Assembly: GCA_905197905.1 (NCBI GenBank)
Contig: CAJKAP010000011.1
Location: 20,037-84,036, forward strand
DNA length: 64,000 nt
DNA from: an uncultured Sutterella sp.
Lineage (GTDB): Bacteria > Pseudomonadota > Gammaproteobacteria > Burkholderiales > Burkholderiaceae_F
Direction of reading: 5' to 3'
A program made the position numbers and the translations under genes. The stretch's first letter is position 1, and each line of letters begins with the position of its first letter. Under the pieces are notes generated by a model. That model was not told the origin of the DNA, did no database searches, and was given only the letters and a program-made list of their open reading frames with translations. Shown here one piece after another: positions 37,480 to 47,168 of this stretch.

Positions 37480-38466
37480 CCCATCATTAATCCGCAAACG
37501 GATATCGTGATGGAATCCTTGGTGTCGGCCTACGGGACGCTCTTTGCCGCAGACGATTTGTTTGTGGATAGCGTCTTGCGTTCTCGCCGCGGCCAGCACC
37601 CAGAAGGGCTCTTTGCAGCCGCTCGCTACGGTCGTTGGGACATCGATACGCGCACGAACCTCGATATGGATATCGTGACGGGTTTGGTGGGTTACGCCAA
37701 GCGCAATGACAACGCTGAATATGGTGGCTTCCTTGAAATGGGCCACGCGTCTTACGACACGGTCGCCTATGCGAAGATCGGTGACGTCTTAGGTCACGGT
37801 CGCCACAATTATGTGGGTCTGGGGCTTTACGCTGATTACGCCACTTCTGTGGAAGGCTGGAAACTCACGGGTTACTTGAAAGGTGGGGCATTCTCCAACC
37901 ACTTCAACACTCGCTTAGTTGGCCAGAAGGCGAAATTTAACAACACGGGCGCATACTGGGGCGTGCACCTGGGGACGCACTACGACTATCAGATGAAGAA
38001 GTTGCGTAGCCGTACGTTCTTCTCGTACTTCTATGATGGTCTTGAAGGTTCGTCGCACAAGGTGGATGGTACCGACAAACTCGCAGGCGCTTCCTTTAAG
38101 TTTGATGCGCTCCACGGGCATCGTGTGCAGATTGGGAATCTCTTTGAGTATGACCACTCACCAACGCTTCGCCCATACTTTGGTCTCACGTTTGAGCAGA
38201 TCTTGAGCGCGAAGGCTGAAGGGACGGCTACCGATAAGAACGGTACGGTGAAACTTCGCTCGAGCGATATGGAAGGTTCGACTGGGATTATCTCAGCGGG
38301 TTGGACCTACCTCAACGAAGCGCAGACCTTTGAATTTGAAGTTGGTGTGAATGGCTACATTGGCACTCGTCAGGGTGTCTCTGGCCAGGTTCAGGCCAAC
38401 TGGAAGTTCTAATGAATGGTCTCACGAGTTAAGGGCAATCTAGCCTTGTCCTAGCTTTATCCTCTG

Positions 38467-38501
38467 CTCCCAACTGGGTTTGCCTGGTTGGGAGTTTTCT
38501 T
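38467..38501 (+). terminator. Intrinsic terminator of autotransporter 3
   Basis: 8-bp stem CTCCCAAC / GTTGGGAG with a 12-nt loop, then TTTTCTTT. Unlike the elements after copies 1 and 2 it lacks the inner TTGGTC hairpin. Confidence 0.85.
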
Positions 38502-38561
38502 TGGGTGAAAAAGAAATAGGGCGCCGTCACGTTCTCTAGAAGAGAGGTGACAACACCCTAT

Positions 38562-38600
38562 AAAAGCAAAAAGCCCGGCTGCATCTATGCCGAGCTTTTT
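38562..38600 (-). terminator. Intrinsic terminator of rpmB-rpmG
   Basis: Stem AAAAGCYCGGC / GCCGRGCTTTT with a 9-nt loop, then TTTTTGCTTTT on the minus strand. Confidence 0.85.
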
Positions 38601-38622
38601 CGCCTTGAAACAGTCACTCGAT

Positions 38623-38790
38623 TTATTTGAGCTTGGTTTCTTTGTAAACCACATGCTTACGAGCCACAGGGTCAAACTTCGAGATTTCCATCTTACCAGT
38701 AGAAGTCTTCTTGTTCTTCGTCGTGGTGTAGAAGTGACCAGTGCCGGCCGTAGATTCGAGCTTAATCTTTTCACGTGCGCCTTTCGCCAT
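38623..38790 (-). CDS. rpmG: 50S ribosomal protein L33
   Basis: 55 residues beginning [14 protein letters not shown] and including [11 protein letters not shown] and [13 protein letters not shown], a full L33 of the cysteine-free type. AGGAG lies 7 nt before the ATG. It follows rpmB by 12 bp, the common rpmB-rpmG pair. Confidence 0.97.
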   Translation of the reverse strand: MAKGAREKIKLESTAGTGHFYTTTKNKKTSTGKMEISKFDPVARKHVVYKETKLK

Positions 38791-38802
38791 GGTGAACTCC
38801 TA

Positions 38803-39036
38803 TTAGATTTCGCCGCGGGCGCGAAGGTCCGCTAACACAGCATCAATACCAATCTTATCAACCGTACGAAGGCCAGCCGTCGTCAAACGCAGACGAACCC
38901 AACGATTTTCGCTTTCAACCCAGAAACGGCGATACTGCAGATTGGGCATAAAACGACGCTTTGTTTTATTGTTCGCGTGCGAGACGTGATGGCCGACCAT
39001 CGGCGCCTTACCGGTGACTTGACACACTCGTGCCAT
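38803..39036 (-). CDS. rpmB: 50S ribosomal protein L28
   Basis: 77 residues with the L28 signature [22 protein letters not shown] and [13 protein letters not shown]. First gene of the rpmB-rpmG operon. Confidence 0.98.
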   Translation of the reverse strand: MARVCQVTGKAPMVGHHVSHANNKTKRRFMPNLQYRRFWVESENRWVRLRLTTAGLRTVDKIGIDAVLADLRARGEI

Positions 39037-39470
39037 CTCTAACTCCAGTCAAAATTTGAATAAAACATCTCGCTGGCCAGTACCTCAAACTAGGTTTAAG
39101 GAAGCCACGCGAGCACAGAAAGAAAAAAATTATACGCTAAAAAGGTTCTCTATTTCCACTCGAAAGGACAAAAAAATGCCTTCGAGCTGATTTCCCCACA
39201 GTGTCAGTACAGGGAATCGCGAACATAGAAAATTTGAAGCGTGGAGCGCATTGTACCGATTTTTTCGCTCAATGTGTAGGTTCGGCGCAACTTTTTTTCA
39301 AAAATTCTCACCTTCATTCCTCGGAAAGCCTTCTCGTTTGGGGATTTGACGCGTCTGATACATCAAGAAAAAAGAGCCTGCCCTTGATCCTAAGGACAAG
39401 CTAAACGTTCTCAGGTACAATCTTCCTGCATTCTTATTGCATCTCTAGATAACAAATAAACAAGACCCTT
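39037..39470. promoter_or_regulatory. Divergent promoter region between rpmB and ispH
   Basis: 434 bp with no gene. AT-rich runs near 39120-39180 and 39290-39310 suit promoters, but I could not fix -35/-10 pairs. Nothing else recognised. Confidence 0.4.
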
Positions 39471-40430
39471 ATGAAGATTTTGCTTGCTCAGCCCCGCGGT
39501 TTCTGCGCGGGTGTGACCCGTGCGATTGCGATTGTGGAGCGCGCGCTCCTCATTTATGGTGCCCCGATTTACGTGCGCCATGAAATCGTGCATAACCGTA
39601 CGGTGGTGAACAATTTGCGTGAACGCGGTGCCGTTTTTGTGGAAGATCTCTCGGAAGTGCCTGCCGGCTCGACCGTGGTCTTTTCTGCGCACGGTGTGCC
39701 TCGTGCTGTCTCGGAAGAAGCTGCTCAACGCGGATTGCGCGTTTTTGATGCCACGTGTCCGCTGGTGACGAAGGTGCACCGCGAAGTGGGTCGTATGCGT
39801 GAGCAGGGCCGTCGCATTCTGATGATCGGTCACGCTGGTCACCCAGAAGTCGAAGGCACGATGGGGCAAGTGAAAGACGGGATTGAATTGATCGAAACGG
39901 TGGACGATATTAATAGTCTTCCTTATAACGATCAGGACAGCTTGGCTTATGTGACGCAAACCACAATTAGTGCGGACGACAGTCAAGGGATGATTGATGC
40001 GCTTCGTAAGCGCTTCCCGCTCATTCATGAACCTAAGCAGCAAGATATTTGCTACGCCACGCAAAACCGCCAAGAAGCGGTGAAGCAGTTGGTGCGCGCT
40101 GGGGTGGATTTAGTGCTGGTGATTGGGTCTGTCACGAGCTCGAACTCGAACCGCTTGCGTGAAGTCGCTGAACGTGAAGGCACGCGCGCTTATTTGGTTG
40201 ATACCGCTGAGCACGTGGATCCTGCCTGGTTTGAAGGCGTGAAGAGCATCGGCGTCACCGCTGGCGCTTCCGCTCCCGAAGAACTCGTGCAAGGCGTGGT
40301 GAGCTACCTCGTTGAGAAATTTGGCGCAGAACCTGCTGTTGCACTCGAAGGGGTAGAAGAGAATGTGGCTTTCCCGCTACCTAAGGGACTTTGGGAAAGT
40401 GATTTAGAAGAAAGTAAACAGCACGGTTAA
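39471..40430 (+). CDS. ispH: 4-hydroxy-3-methylbut-2-enyl diphosphate reductase
   Basis: Last enzyme of the MEP isoprenoid pathway, making IPP and DMAPP with a [4Fe-4S] cluster. 319 residues; the cluster cysteines are C12 (RGFCAGV), C96 (DATCPLV) and C194 (DICYATQ), and the substrate-site motifs HEIVHN and SSNSNRL are intact. Here it is separate from lspA, with which it often pairs elsewhere. Confidence 0.97.
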   Translation: MKILLAQPRGFCAGVTRAIAIVERALLIYGAPIYVRHEIVHNRTVVNNLRERGAVFVEDLSEVPAGSTVVFSAHGVPRAVSEEAAQRGLRVFDATCPLVTKVHREVGRMREQGRRILMIGHAGHPEVEGTMGQVKDGIELIETVDDINSLPYNDQDSLAYVTQTTISADDSQGMIDALRKRFPLIHEPKQQDICYATQNRQEAVKQLVRAGVDLVLVIGSVTSSNSNRLREVAEREGTRAYLVDTAEHVDPAWFEGVKSIGVTAGASAPEELVQGVVSYLVEKFGAEPAVALEGVEENVAFPLPKGLWESDLEESKQHG

Positions 40431-40519
40431 AAACGTTTTTCTTTGATGAGAGTAGACTAAAAGACATTCAAAAACTCTCGCGAGAAACTTTTGAAGGCGT
40501 CATGTCGGGAGGAATTGAC

Positions 40520-41065
40520 ATGGCGCTTTCTTCTTTTTTAAGCACTAATAGACAGAAGGAATGCACAAAGATGGCAAAAGAAAAACATCAAAGTTTAACG
40601 CCCGCCACGCAGTGGCTCAAACAGCACAAAGTGACGTTTGATGAACATTCTTATGAATATGAAGAGCACGGTGGCGCGCTGCAGGCTGCCCGCGAATGCA
40701 ATATGGATCTGCATCAGGTTGTCAAAACCCTCATCATGGAAGATGAGCACGCCAAACCCTTGGTTATTTTGATGCATGGGGACTGCGATGTGTCGACCAA
40801 AAACTTGGCGCGCCAGATTGGGGTGAAGTCGATTTCGCCTTGTAAGCCTGAACAGGCCCAGCGCAACTCTGGCTATATGGTCGGAGGCACAAGCCCCTTT
40901 GGGACGCGCAAGCAGATGCCCATTTATGTGGAAAAGACGATTCTCGACTTTGACCACATCATTATTAATGGCGGGCGTCGAGGCTACCAGGTAGGGATTG
41001 ATCCGAAAGTGTTGGTCGACATCCTGGGCGCCAAGCCCGTGGAATGCGCCATCGCGAAGTCCTAG
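40520..41065 (+). CDS. ybaK: YbaK-family Cys-tRNA(Pro)/aminoacyl-tRNA deacylase
   Basis: Predicted trans-editing enzyme that hydrolyses mischarged aminoacyl-tRNA, as YbaK does for Cys-tRNA(Pro). The core motifs VVKTLIM (candidate catalytic Lys) and GYMVGGTSPFG are present. Two starts are possible: ATG 40520, preceded by an excellent GGAGGAATTGAC and giving 181 residues, or ATG 40571, giving 164 residues, nearer the family length but with a poorer site. I chose 40520 on the ribosome-binding site; the first 17 residues are not typical. Confidence 0.88.
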   Translation: MALSSFLSTNRQKECTKMAKEKHQSLTPATQWLKQHKVTFDEHSYEYEEHGGALQAARECNMDLHQVVKTLIMEDEHAKPLVILMHGDCDVSTKNLARQIGVKSISPCKPEQAQRNSGYMVGGTSPFGTRKQMPIYVEKTILDFDHIIINGGRRGYQVGIDPKVLVDILGAKPVECAIAKS

Positions 41066-41089
41066 GCCACTTAAAGGCGCAAAAAACGC

Positions 41090-41120
41090 AAAAGCCCGTA
41101 CTTCATGAGTACGGGCTTTT
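41090..41120. terminator. Bidirectional terminator between ybaK and tsaD
   Basis: 13-bp stem AAAAGCCCGTACT / AGTACGGGCTTTT with a 5-nt loop, T-rich on both sides, between convergent genes. Confidence 0.92.
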
Positions 41121-41139
41121 CTCATTTTGGCGTCTAGTT

Positions 41140-42171
41140 TTAGAGCGTTTCAAGTCCCCAGCGAGGACGAACGCCAAAGGAGCGGTTCTTTCGCAAGGCC
41201 TCACGCTCTTCTTCACTCATCGCTTCGTAGCGAGCAAGGCCAGCGGCGGCAATCATCGCGCCATTATCGGTACAAAGGCGCATTGGCGGGAAGAAAATCG
41301 TGCCACGACGGCGCTCGACTTCTTGCGTCAAGCGAGCACGAAGCTGTTTGTTGGCGGAAACGCCACCTGCGACCACCACGTTTTTAAGCCCTGTTTGCTT
41401 CATCGCTTTCACGACCTTAGTAGCAAGCACATCCGTGACGGCATCCACAAACCCGCGCGCTAAGTCGCGACGGAATTGCTCATCGTTAACATCTTCTGCT
41501 TGGTGCACCGCGGTTAAGACGCTTGTCTTGAGCCCAGAAAAACTCATATCAAGGTTGGGCGAATGAATCATGGGGCGAGCAAGTTCAATCGCACCAGGGC
41601 GACCTTCTTCTGCCAAGGCAGAAACCCCTGGACCACCAGGGTAGGGGATGCCTAAAAGCTGTGCGGTCTTATCAAACGCTTCGCCTGCGGCATCGTCCAA
41701 CGTTTGCCCCAAAATTTCGTAGGAGCCAAAGTGATCAACACGCATCAACTGCGTGTGTCCACCCGAGACGAGCACGGCTAAGAAGGGAAATTCTGGCGCA
41801 GGGGTAGCTAAGCGAGCGGCTAAGAGGTGACCCTCTAAGTGATGAATCCCAAGGACTGGCACGTCAAGTGCCCAGCCCAGAGCATGCGCCACGCAGTTAC
41901 CTACCAAAAGAGCCCCAGCGAGTCCAGGACCCTCGGTAACGGCAATGGCGTCGATGTCTTCACGGCGCTTATTGACTTTGGAGAGCACTTCGTCCAAAAG
42001 CACAATCGTGCGACGAATATGGTCGCGACTGGCTAACTCCGGCACCACACCACCATAAGCACGGTGCATGTCGATTTGAGAGTGAAGTGCGTCAGCGAGG
42101 AGCCCCTCTGTGTCAGAGATGAGCGCTACGCCTGTTTCGTCACAAGAGGATTCAATACCTAAGACCAGCAT
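41140..42171 (-). CDS. tsaD: tRNA N6-threonylcarbamoyladenosine transferase subunit TsaD
   Basis: Transfers the threonylcarbamoyl group to A37 of ANN-decoding tRNAs with TsaB and TsaE. 343 residues of the ASKHA fold: N-terminal [13 protein letters not shown], metal ligands H111 and H115 (HHLEGH), and the VSGGHTQL and VVAGGVSAN nucleotide-binding motifs. Monocistronic and divergent from rpsU. Confidence 0.97.
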   Translation of the reverse strand: MLVLGIESSCDETGVALISDTEGLLADALHSQIDMHRAYGGVVPELASRDHIRRTIVLLDEVLSKVNKRREDIDAIAVTEGPGLAGALLVGNCVAHALGWALDVPVLGIHHLEGHLLAARLATPAPEFPFLAVLVSGGHTQLMRVDHFGSYEILGQTLDDAAGEAFDKTAQLLGIPYPGGPGVSALAEEGRPGAIELARPMIHSPNLDMSFSGLKTSVLTAVHQAEDVNDEQFRRDLARGFVDAVTDVLATKVVKAMKQTGLKNVVVAGGVSANKQLRARLTQEVERRRGTIFFPPMRLCTDNGAMIAAAGLARYEAMSEEEREALRKNRSFGVRPRWGLETL

Positions 42172-42485
42172 AAAAAAGCTTTCGGAATAAAAAGAAAAAA
42201 GGAACTCTCTATTTTAACACTCGAAAAGTTCGGCGTTAAAGTGAGGAGATGAGGCAAAGTGGAAAGAAGGAGTGGTGAAGAATGAAAAAAATTGCCCCTT
42301 TCTATTGATAAGTGCACCCAATTTGTGAGAAAATGCGCTCTTTGCTTACCTCGCAAAGTACTCGAAGACTGCGTCAAGAGTACCTCTGACGAGGCTTGCT
42401 CTCATTGGTCTTGTCCCGGAACCAGACGTGAGAGTTGATTAGTTTTTCCGGGTCATCACATGTTTTTACTGAGGTTAGGTGACTA
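42172..42485 (+). promoter_or_regulatory. tsaD-rpsU intergenic region with possible rpsU promoter and structured leader
   Basis: 314 bp with no gene. A TTGATA (42305-42310) and GAAAAT (42329-42334) pair, spaced 18 bp, is a possible rpsU promoter. The resulting leader of about 140 nt can pair CCCGGAA (42415-42421) with TTCCGGG (42446-42452), and the rpsU ribosome-binding site TAGGTG follows. Confidence 0.4.
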
Positions 42486-42698
42486 ATGCCTACTATCCGC
42501 GTTAAAGAAAACGAACCGTTTGAAGTTGCTCTTCGCCGCTTCAAGCGCACCATCGAAAAGTCTGGTCTTCTTACCGAATTGCGCGCTCGCGAATTCTACG
42601 AAAAGCCCACCGCTGAACGTAAGCGTAAGAAGGCTGCTGCTGTTAAGCGTCACTACAAGCGCTTGCGCAGCATGATGCTCCCGAAGAAGCTCTACTAA
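42486..42698 (+). CDS. rpsU: 30S ribosomal protein S21
   Basis: 70 residues with the S21 pattern [20 protein letters not shown] and a basic C-terminus ending [11 protein letters not shown]. First gene of the macromolecular-synthesis region (rpsU, yqeY, dnaG, then rpoD). Confidence 0.98.
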   Translation: MPTIRVKENEPFEVALRRFKRTIEKSGLLTELRAREFYEKPTAERKRKKAAAVKRHYKRLRSMMLPKKLY

Positions 42699-42848
42699 TT
42701 TTTAGTAGTGCCCCTCTTCAGAGAAGAGGACGCATCACAGAGCCCGAGCTAGAAATATCGTGCTAGCTCAAGGTTGACTCTCCCACAAAGAAGTGGGGTT
42801 TGAGTTCAACAAAGAATTTAAGACAATTTACCCTCACGAAGGATGGTG

Positions 42849-43292
42849 ATGATTAAGGACAGAATCCGCGAAGATATGAAAACTGCCATGCGTTCGCATG
42901 ATGCGGCTAGTCTGAGCACGATTCGCTTGCTCCTTGCCGCGATTAAGCAGCGTGAGGTCGACGAACAAATTGACGCCGACGATGCTATCGTGCTGCAAGT
43001 AATTGCGAAAATGGTGAAGCAACGTCGTGACTCCGTTGAGCAGTATGTAAGTGGTGGTCGTCAGGACCTCGCTGACAAAGAAGCTGCTGAAATCAAGGTT
43101 CTCGAAGGCTATTTGCCTAAGGGCTTGAGCGACGAAGAAGTGAACGCAGTGATTGATGCTGCGATCGCTGAAGTCGGACAGACGGGGATGGCCGCTATGG
43201 GCAAAGTCATGGGCTTGGTCAAAGCTAAGGTTGCCGGACGTGCAGACTTAGGTAAGGTCAGTGCCTTGGTGAAAGCCCGCTTGACGGCTTAA
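42849..43292 (+). CDS. yqeY: GatB/YqeY domain protein
   Basis: 147 residues related to the C-terminal tRNA-binding domain of GatB; the free-standing protein has no settled function. It keeps the QR..SVEQY and EIKVLEGYLPKGLS motifs and the GMAAMGKVMG signature near the C-terminus. ATG 42849 has AAGG 6 nt upstream; an ATG two codons earlier is possible. It sits between rpsU and dnaG as in other betaproteobacteria. Confidence 0.9.
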   Translation: MIKDRIREDMKTAMRSHDAASLSTIRLLLAAIKQREVDEQIDADDAIVLQVIAKMVKQRRDSVEQYVSGGRQDLADKEAAEIKVLEGYLPKGLSDEEVNAVIDAAIAEVGQTGMAAMGKVMGLVKAKVAGRADLGKVSALVKARLTA

Positions 43293-43360
43293 ACTGCGTC
43301 ACGCCGATCGCATATCTGTTCGCGGGTGCCGTAAAATACGACACAAAGTAACGCAGAGAT

Positions 43361-43397
43361 GCCGCTTTGGGATGACTCCTAAAGCGGCTTCTTCCTT
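43361..43397 (+). terminator. Intrinsic terminator or attenuator upstream of dnaG
   Basis: 11-bp stem GCCGCTTTGGG / CCTAAAGCGGC (one G-U pair) with a 6-nt loop, followed by TTCTTCCTTTTT. It would limit read-through from rpsU-yqeY into dnaG. Confidence 0.75.
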
Positions 43398-43544
43398 TTT
43401 GGGAGAAGCAAAACGCAGCTATCGGGTTTTTGTGTCTAGCGAGAATTTCCTCACACGACTATCCTTAACTTTGACCAACTCGTCCATCTTCACTAAAATA
43501 AACAATTCCACTTTTTTTGAGATTCACTAAAAAGGACCCAGGGC

Positions 43545-45905
43545 ATGATTCCAGAGGGATTTATTACGAATTTGCTAGACCGAGCGGATATTGCCGATGT
43601 TGTTGGCCGCTATGTTCCGCTCAAGAAGGCTGGCCGTAATCTGATGGCATGTTGCCCCTTTCATAAGGAAAAAACGCCGTCCTTTTCAGTGAGTCCCAAT
43701 AAGCAGATCTATAAGTGCTTTGGTTGTGGCGCTTCGGGTAACGCCATTGGCTTTATCATGGCCTATGAAGGCGTGGAATTCCCCGATGCCGTGCGTAAGC
43801 TCGCTGGGTTCTATGGGATGCAGGTCCCAGAAGATCAGTCGCCCGCCAAGGTGCGTCAACGCGAAAAAGCACGCACGCTCACAGACTATATGAGCGAAGC
43901 AGCAGCGTTCTACACGAAGTCTCTCGCCCAATCGCCTCGCGCTATTGATTACCTCAAAAACCGCGCCATTCTTTCTGAAACTGCTCAGCGCTTTGCGCTC
44001 GGCTATTCGCCCGATGAGTGGCACTCCTTAAAAGGCCTCTTTGGAGACCGTTATGGCGACAAAGCGCTCGAAGAGTGCGGTCTCGTGAACGTCAAAAACG
44101 ATCGCCGTTACGATGCCTTCCGCGGCCGTATCATGTACCCGATTCGCAATTCCAAAGGCTTGGTGATTGGGTTTGGGGCGCGTACGATGAATGGCGACGA
44201 GCAGCCTAAGTATTTAAATAGCCCTGAAACCCCGATTTACCACAAGGGGAGTGAACTCTATGGTCTCTACGAAGGACGAGACGCGATTCATCAGAAAGGT
44301 CGCGCCATTGTCTGCGAAGGCTATATGGACGTGATTCAGCTCTCGCAGGCGGGGTTCACGGAGTCGGTGGCGGCACTGGGGACGTCAATCACAACCGAGC
44401 ACGTGCATAAACTCTTTAAGCTCGCTGACAACGTCTACTTCTCCTTTGACGGGGATAGCGCTGGGCGTAAAGCAGCTCGCCGCGCTCTAGAAGCAACGCT
44501 TCCCGTCATTACCGACATGCAAAAAGCGGGCTTTATTTTGCTCCCGCCTGAGCACGACCCAGATAGTTTGATTAAAGCTGAGGGTCCGCAGGCTTATGAA
44601 GCGCAGATTGAAAAGGCCTTTACGCTCACGAACTTCTTAAAGCTTATCCTTACTCAGGGGAAAGAACTGCAGTACGCAGAAGAGCGCGCGAAGATTGTGG
44701 CAGAAGCCAAGCCTTTAGTGCTTTCGATGCAAAAGGCGCCTGTGCTGCAGTTAACGGTAATTAAAGAGATTGCGGGGATTGCGCGCTTAACGTCTGATGA
44801 AATTCAGCGCCAGTATGGCTTGATGCCCGCCGCACCGCGTCCTCCACAAATGACTCGTACTTGGGGTCGTGGCGGGAGCCGCTATACCTCTAACTATCCT
44901 GGTCGCCGTGAAGCTCGCGTGCGCGTCAAGGATATCCGTGAGCGCATGCTCCAGTGCTTTCTCTCGTACCCAGAACTGCTTTCGACTTACAGTCACCAGA
45001 TTGAAGAAGAATTCTTGAGTACCGAAAATCCCATTGCGCAGAGCATTGTGGAACTCTGGCAACTCTCGGTGGATGAAGATGGACGTGCGGTGCAGTCGAC
45101 GGCGACGCTCCTCGAAAAGATTAAGGATCACTCCTCGTTTGACTACTTAAAGCGTCTTTTGAACGAAGAGCTTCTTCTCGATACACCACGCGACACAGCA
45201 ACGCTAGAGGTTCGCCGGTCGTTTCTCGACTTGGAGTTGGAGCGCGTCAATGCTCGATTGGATGAATGTGGCTACACGGGCAATTGCGACCCCGAAGTGG
45301 TGCGCCCCTTGATACAACGTCGCGATGAACTGCGCCGTCAGATTCAAGAGTTAGCCGAAAATGAGCGCAACTATCGTCAGCAAGTCGATATTCAGGCGCG
45401 CTGGGAGGCGCAGGCCAAGTTGAATGAAAGAATGACGAGGAAGGCCCCAACGGCGCTCTCTGATAACCCCATTGTGCGTCGTTTGCAAGAGCACTTGCGA
45501 GGCGCAAAATTGGAAGAAGAGCAAAATGCGCCTGGTGCGCTTCCTTCGGCTGCAGGAACCTCGACAGTGAGCTCTGCACCAGTGGCACCCAAAGTGACGA
45601 ATACCCCTGTGGAAACGTCTAAAAACCAAGCGCGTGCCGCGTTAAATGCTATTGAGGCGCGCAACCGAAAAACGCAAGCGGTGGCTGCCGCAGTTGGTGC
45701 GGCGAGCGCTCCCGCTTGGGGCGAGCCCCCTGTGGCGGAGGAACCCGATCTCTCAGGGGCGGCAGCACCCGAGGAACTCCCTGATGACGTCGCTATCGCC
45801 CACGAGGATATTCCTTGGGACGATGCCGCAATGGAAGCTCCACTGGATGATGACGACGAGGGTGAATACGTCTTTGAGGAAGAAATTCCTGATGATGAAC
45901 ACTAA
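43545..45905 (+). CDS. dnaG: DNA primase with extended acidic C-terminus
   Basis: Makes RNA primers for replication, recruited by DnaB helicase. 786 residues against 581 in E. coli. The CHC2 zinc finger is C37, H40, C58, C61; the TOPRIM core begins near residue 252 (AIVCEGYMDVI). The helicase-binding region follows (about 460-640). Beyond it lies about 140 residues of Ala/Pro/Glu/Asp-rich low-complexity sequence ending in a strongly acidic tail, which is unusual for DnaG. It is followed by a strong terminator, so it is not co-transcribed with the sigma genes. Confidence 0.96.
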   Translation: MIPEGFITNLLDRADIADVVGRYVPLKKAGRNLMACCPFHKEKTPSFSVSPNKQIYKCFGCGASGNAIGFIMAYEGVEFPDAVRKLAGFYGMQVPEDQSPAKVRQREKARTLTDYMSEAAAFYTKSLAQSPRAIDYLKNRAILSETAQRFALGYSPDEWHSLKGLFGDRYGDKALEECGLVNVKNDRRYDAFRGRIMYPIRNSKGLVIGFGARTMNGDEQPKYLNSPETPIYHKGSELYGLYEGRDAIHQKGRAIVCEGYMDVIQLSQAGFTESVAALGTSITTEHVHKLFKLADNVYFSFDGDSAGRKAARRALEATLPVITDMQKAGFILLPPEHDPDSLIKAEGPQAYEAQIEKAFTLTNFLKLILTQGKELQYAEERAKIVAEAKPLVLSMQKAPVLQLTVIKEIAGIARLTSDEIQRQYGLMPAAPRPPQMTRTWGRGGSRYTSNYPGRREARVRVKDIRERMLQCFLSYPELLSTYSHQIEEEFLSTENPIAQSIVELWQLSVDEDGRAVQSTATLLEKIKDHSSFDYLKRLLNEELLLDTPRDTATLEVRRSFLDLELERVNARLDECGYTGNCDPEVVRPLIQRRDELRRQIQELAENERNYRQQVDIQARWEAQAKLNERMTRKAPTALSDNPIVRRLQEHLRGAKLEEEQNAPGALPSAAGTSTVSSAPVAPKVTNTPVETSKNQARAALNAIEARNRKTQAVAAAVGAASAPAWGEPPVAEEPDLSGAAAPEELPDDVAIAHEDIPWDDAAMEAPLDDDDEGEYVFEEEIPDDEH

Positions 45906-45940
45906 AGAGCACTGAGTGAAAAAAGGCTTAGTGCGAGACG

Positions 45941-45992
45941 AAAAGAGGCGAAGCGCTTCTCCAAGAGAGAAGAAAATCGCCTCTTTTCTTTT
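45941..45992 (+). terminator. Intrinsic terminator after dnaG
   Basis: 11-bp stem AAAAGAGGCGA / TCGCCTCTTTT with a 25-nt inner part that can also pair, followed by TTTTCTTTTG. Confidence 0.88.
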
Positions 45993-46166
45993 GCTTAGCC
46001 ACATTTTGAAAAAATCGCCTGCCAAAGTCGGTAAAAAGCTAGGTACAATCCAATATATTCAAGAAAAAAGACGCTGTTCAGAGATTGCCTCATGACGCAA
46101 ACCTTCGAGCGTCTTTTTGTTTTTATGATTTATTCAAAAAAAAGAGAATTGATTGGAGACAGATTC

Positions 46167-47111
46167 ATGACTTTGGGAAAAACACTCACTCTAGTGATCG
46201 TCGGCGCGGCGAGTCTTGCGGCTAGTGCTGCTAACGCTGAAGCACTTCGTATTGGCGCTTTGCCAGCGGCCGACTCGATTGTGCTTTATGTCGCGCAAGA
46301 TAAGGGCTTTTTTAAAGAAGCCGGACTTGATGTGGAAATCATTCCCTTTAAGTCAGCTCTTGAAATTGGCGCCGCGATGCGTGCCAAGAAGTTGGATGGG
46401 CACTTTGGTGACTTGATGAATGTGTTTTCTCAAAACGAACACGGGGTTCCCCAGGCGGTAATTTTGACGACAACGCACACCTCGCCCGAACAACGTAACT
46501 TCGCTTTTGTCACTTCTCCCAAAGCGGCCGCCGAGATTAAGTCCTTGGCTGACTTGAAGAAAACCGATACGGCGATGAGCTCTGCGACCATCATCGACTA
46601 TTTGCTCGACCGCATGAGTGAAGAGCAAAAGCTTCCGGCTGATGCTTTAAATCGCGTGGAAGTGAAGCAAATCCCGATTCGCCTTCAGATGTTGCTCTCG
46701 GGGCAAACTCCGACGGCGCTTTTGCCTGAACCTTTGGTGAGTGTGGTGGAAGCTAAAGGTGGTCGCGTGATTTGGGACGACCGCAATTTAAATGAAACGC
46801 AGGCGGTGGTGGCGCTTCGTAAAGAGGCGCTGACGGACGCGAACGTGAAGGGCATTCGTGCTGCGGTGGCGAAGGCCGCCCAAGTGGTGGAAGCTTCGCC
46901 CGACGAATACCGCGCCGTGATGGTGGAAAAGGGCTTGTTGCCTAAGCCCGTCGCACAGAACTACAAGATGCTCCGCTTCTCGTTCTTTAAGACGGCAGAT
47001 GGCCTCCCACCACTTCCTACCGAAGTGGAAGTGAAACGCGTTGGCGAATGGATGATGGCGCATAAGATGCTCAAGAACATTCCTGCCTACAGCGAAGTCA
47101 TCGTAAAATAA
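46167..47111 (+). CDS. ABC transporter periplasmic substrate-binding protein, SsuA/TauA/NMT1 type
   Basis: Periplasmic binding protein for an importer of the nitrate/sulfonate/taurine/thiamine-precursor class. 314 residues: signal peptide (1-25, TLVIVGAASLAASAANA), then LRIGALPAADSIVLYVAQDKGFFKEAGLDVE, a classic NMT1/THI5-like opening. The ligand cannot be told from sequence. GGAG lies 9 nt before ATG 46167; the frame extends 25 codons further without a signal-like start. First gene of a three-gene operon placed between dnaG and rpoD. Confidence 0.88.
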   Translation: MTLGKTLTLVIVGAASLAASAANAEALRIGALPAADSIVLYVAQDKGFFKEAGLDVEIIPFKSALEIGAAMRAKKLDGHFGDLMNVFSQNEHGVPQAVILTTTHTSPEQRNFAFVTSPKAAAEIKSLADLKKTDTAMSSATIIDYLLDRMSEEQKLPADALNRVEVKQIPIRLQMLLSGQTPTALLPEPLVSVVEAKGGRVIWDDRNLNETQAVVALRKEALTDANVKGIRAAVAKAAQVVEASPDEYRAVMVEKGLLPKPVAQNYKMLRFSFFKTADGLPPLPTEVEVKRVGEWMMAHKMLKNIPAYSEVIVK

Positions 47112-47168
47112 GAAGGTTAGGGGAAGGACATTTTTTCCTTCCCCCTTTTTCAAAGGACAAAAAGAGCC

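Larger units (their letters stand above)
34659..38412 (+). pseudogene. Type Va autotransporter, copy 3, frameshifted at a G7 tract (probable phase-OFF allele)
   Basis: The first frame (34659-35207) encodes a signal peptide and the start of the passenger, then runs out of frame at seven consecutive G (35190-35196) and stops. The +1 frame carries on to 38412 with the rest of the passenger, a linker of repeated PEPKPD (about 902-940 of the joined product) and a barrel ending VQANWKF. With six G the product would be 1250 residues, and it then aligns to copy 2 across the junction without a gap (from RSQI to LGSGG, 24 residues between in both). Both halves keep normal coding character, which favours a recent or reversible shift over decay. 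An ATG at 35212 could restart translation but would lack a signal peptide. A sequencing error in the tract is the main alternative. Confidence 0.88.

Noticed and set aside
36847..37746. 299-codon minus-strand frame inside autotransporter 3 (similar ones at 33162-34142 and 29907-30731)
   Set aside because: They recur opposite the same linker and barrel region in all three paralogues and have repeat-derived Arg/Phe/Trp runs; antisense shadows of the autotransporters.
38457..38774. 105-codon minus-strand frame over rpmG
   Set aside because: Wrong frame; the 55-residue L33 at 38623-38790 has the ribosome-binding site and full family match.
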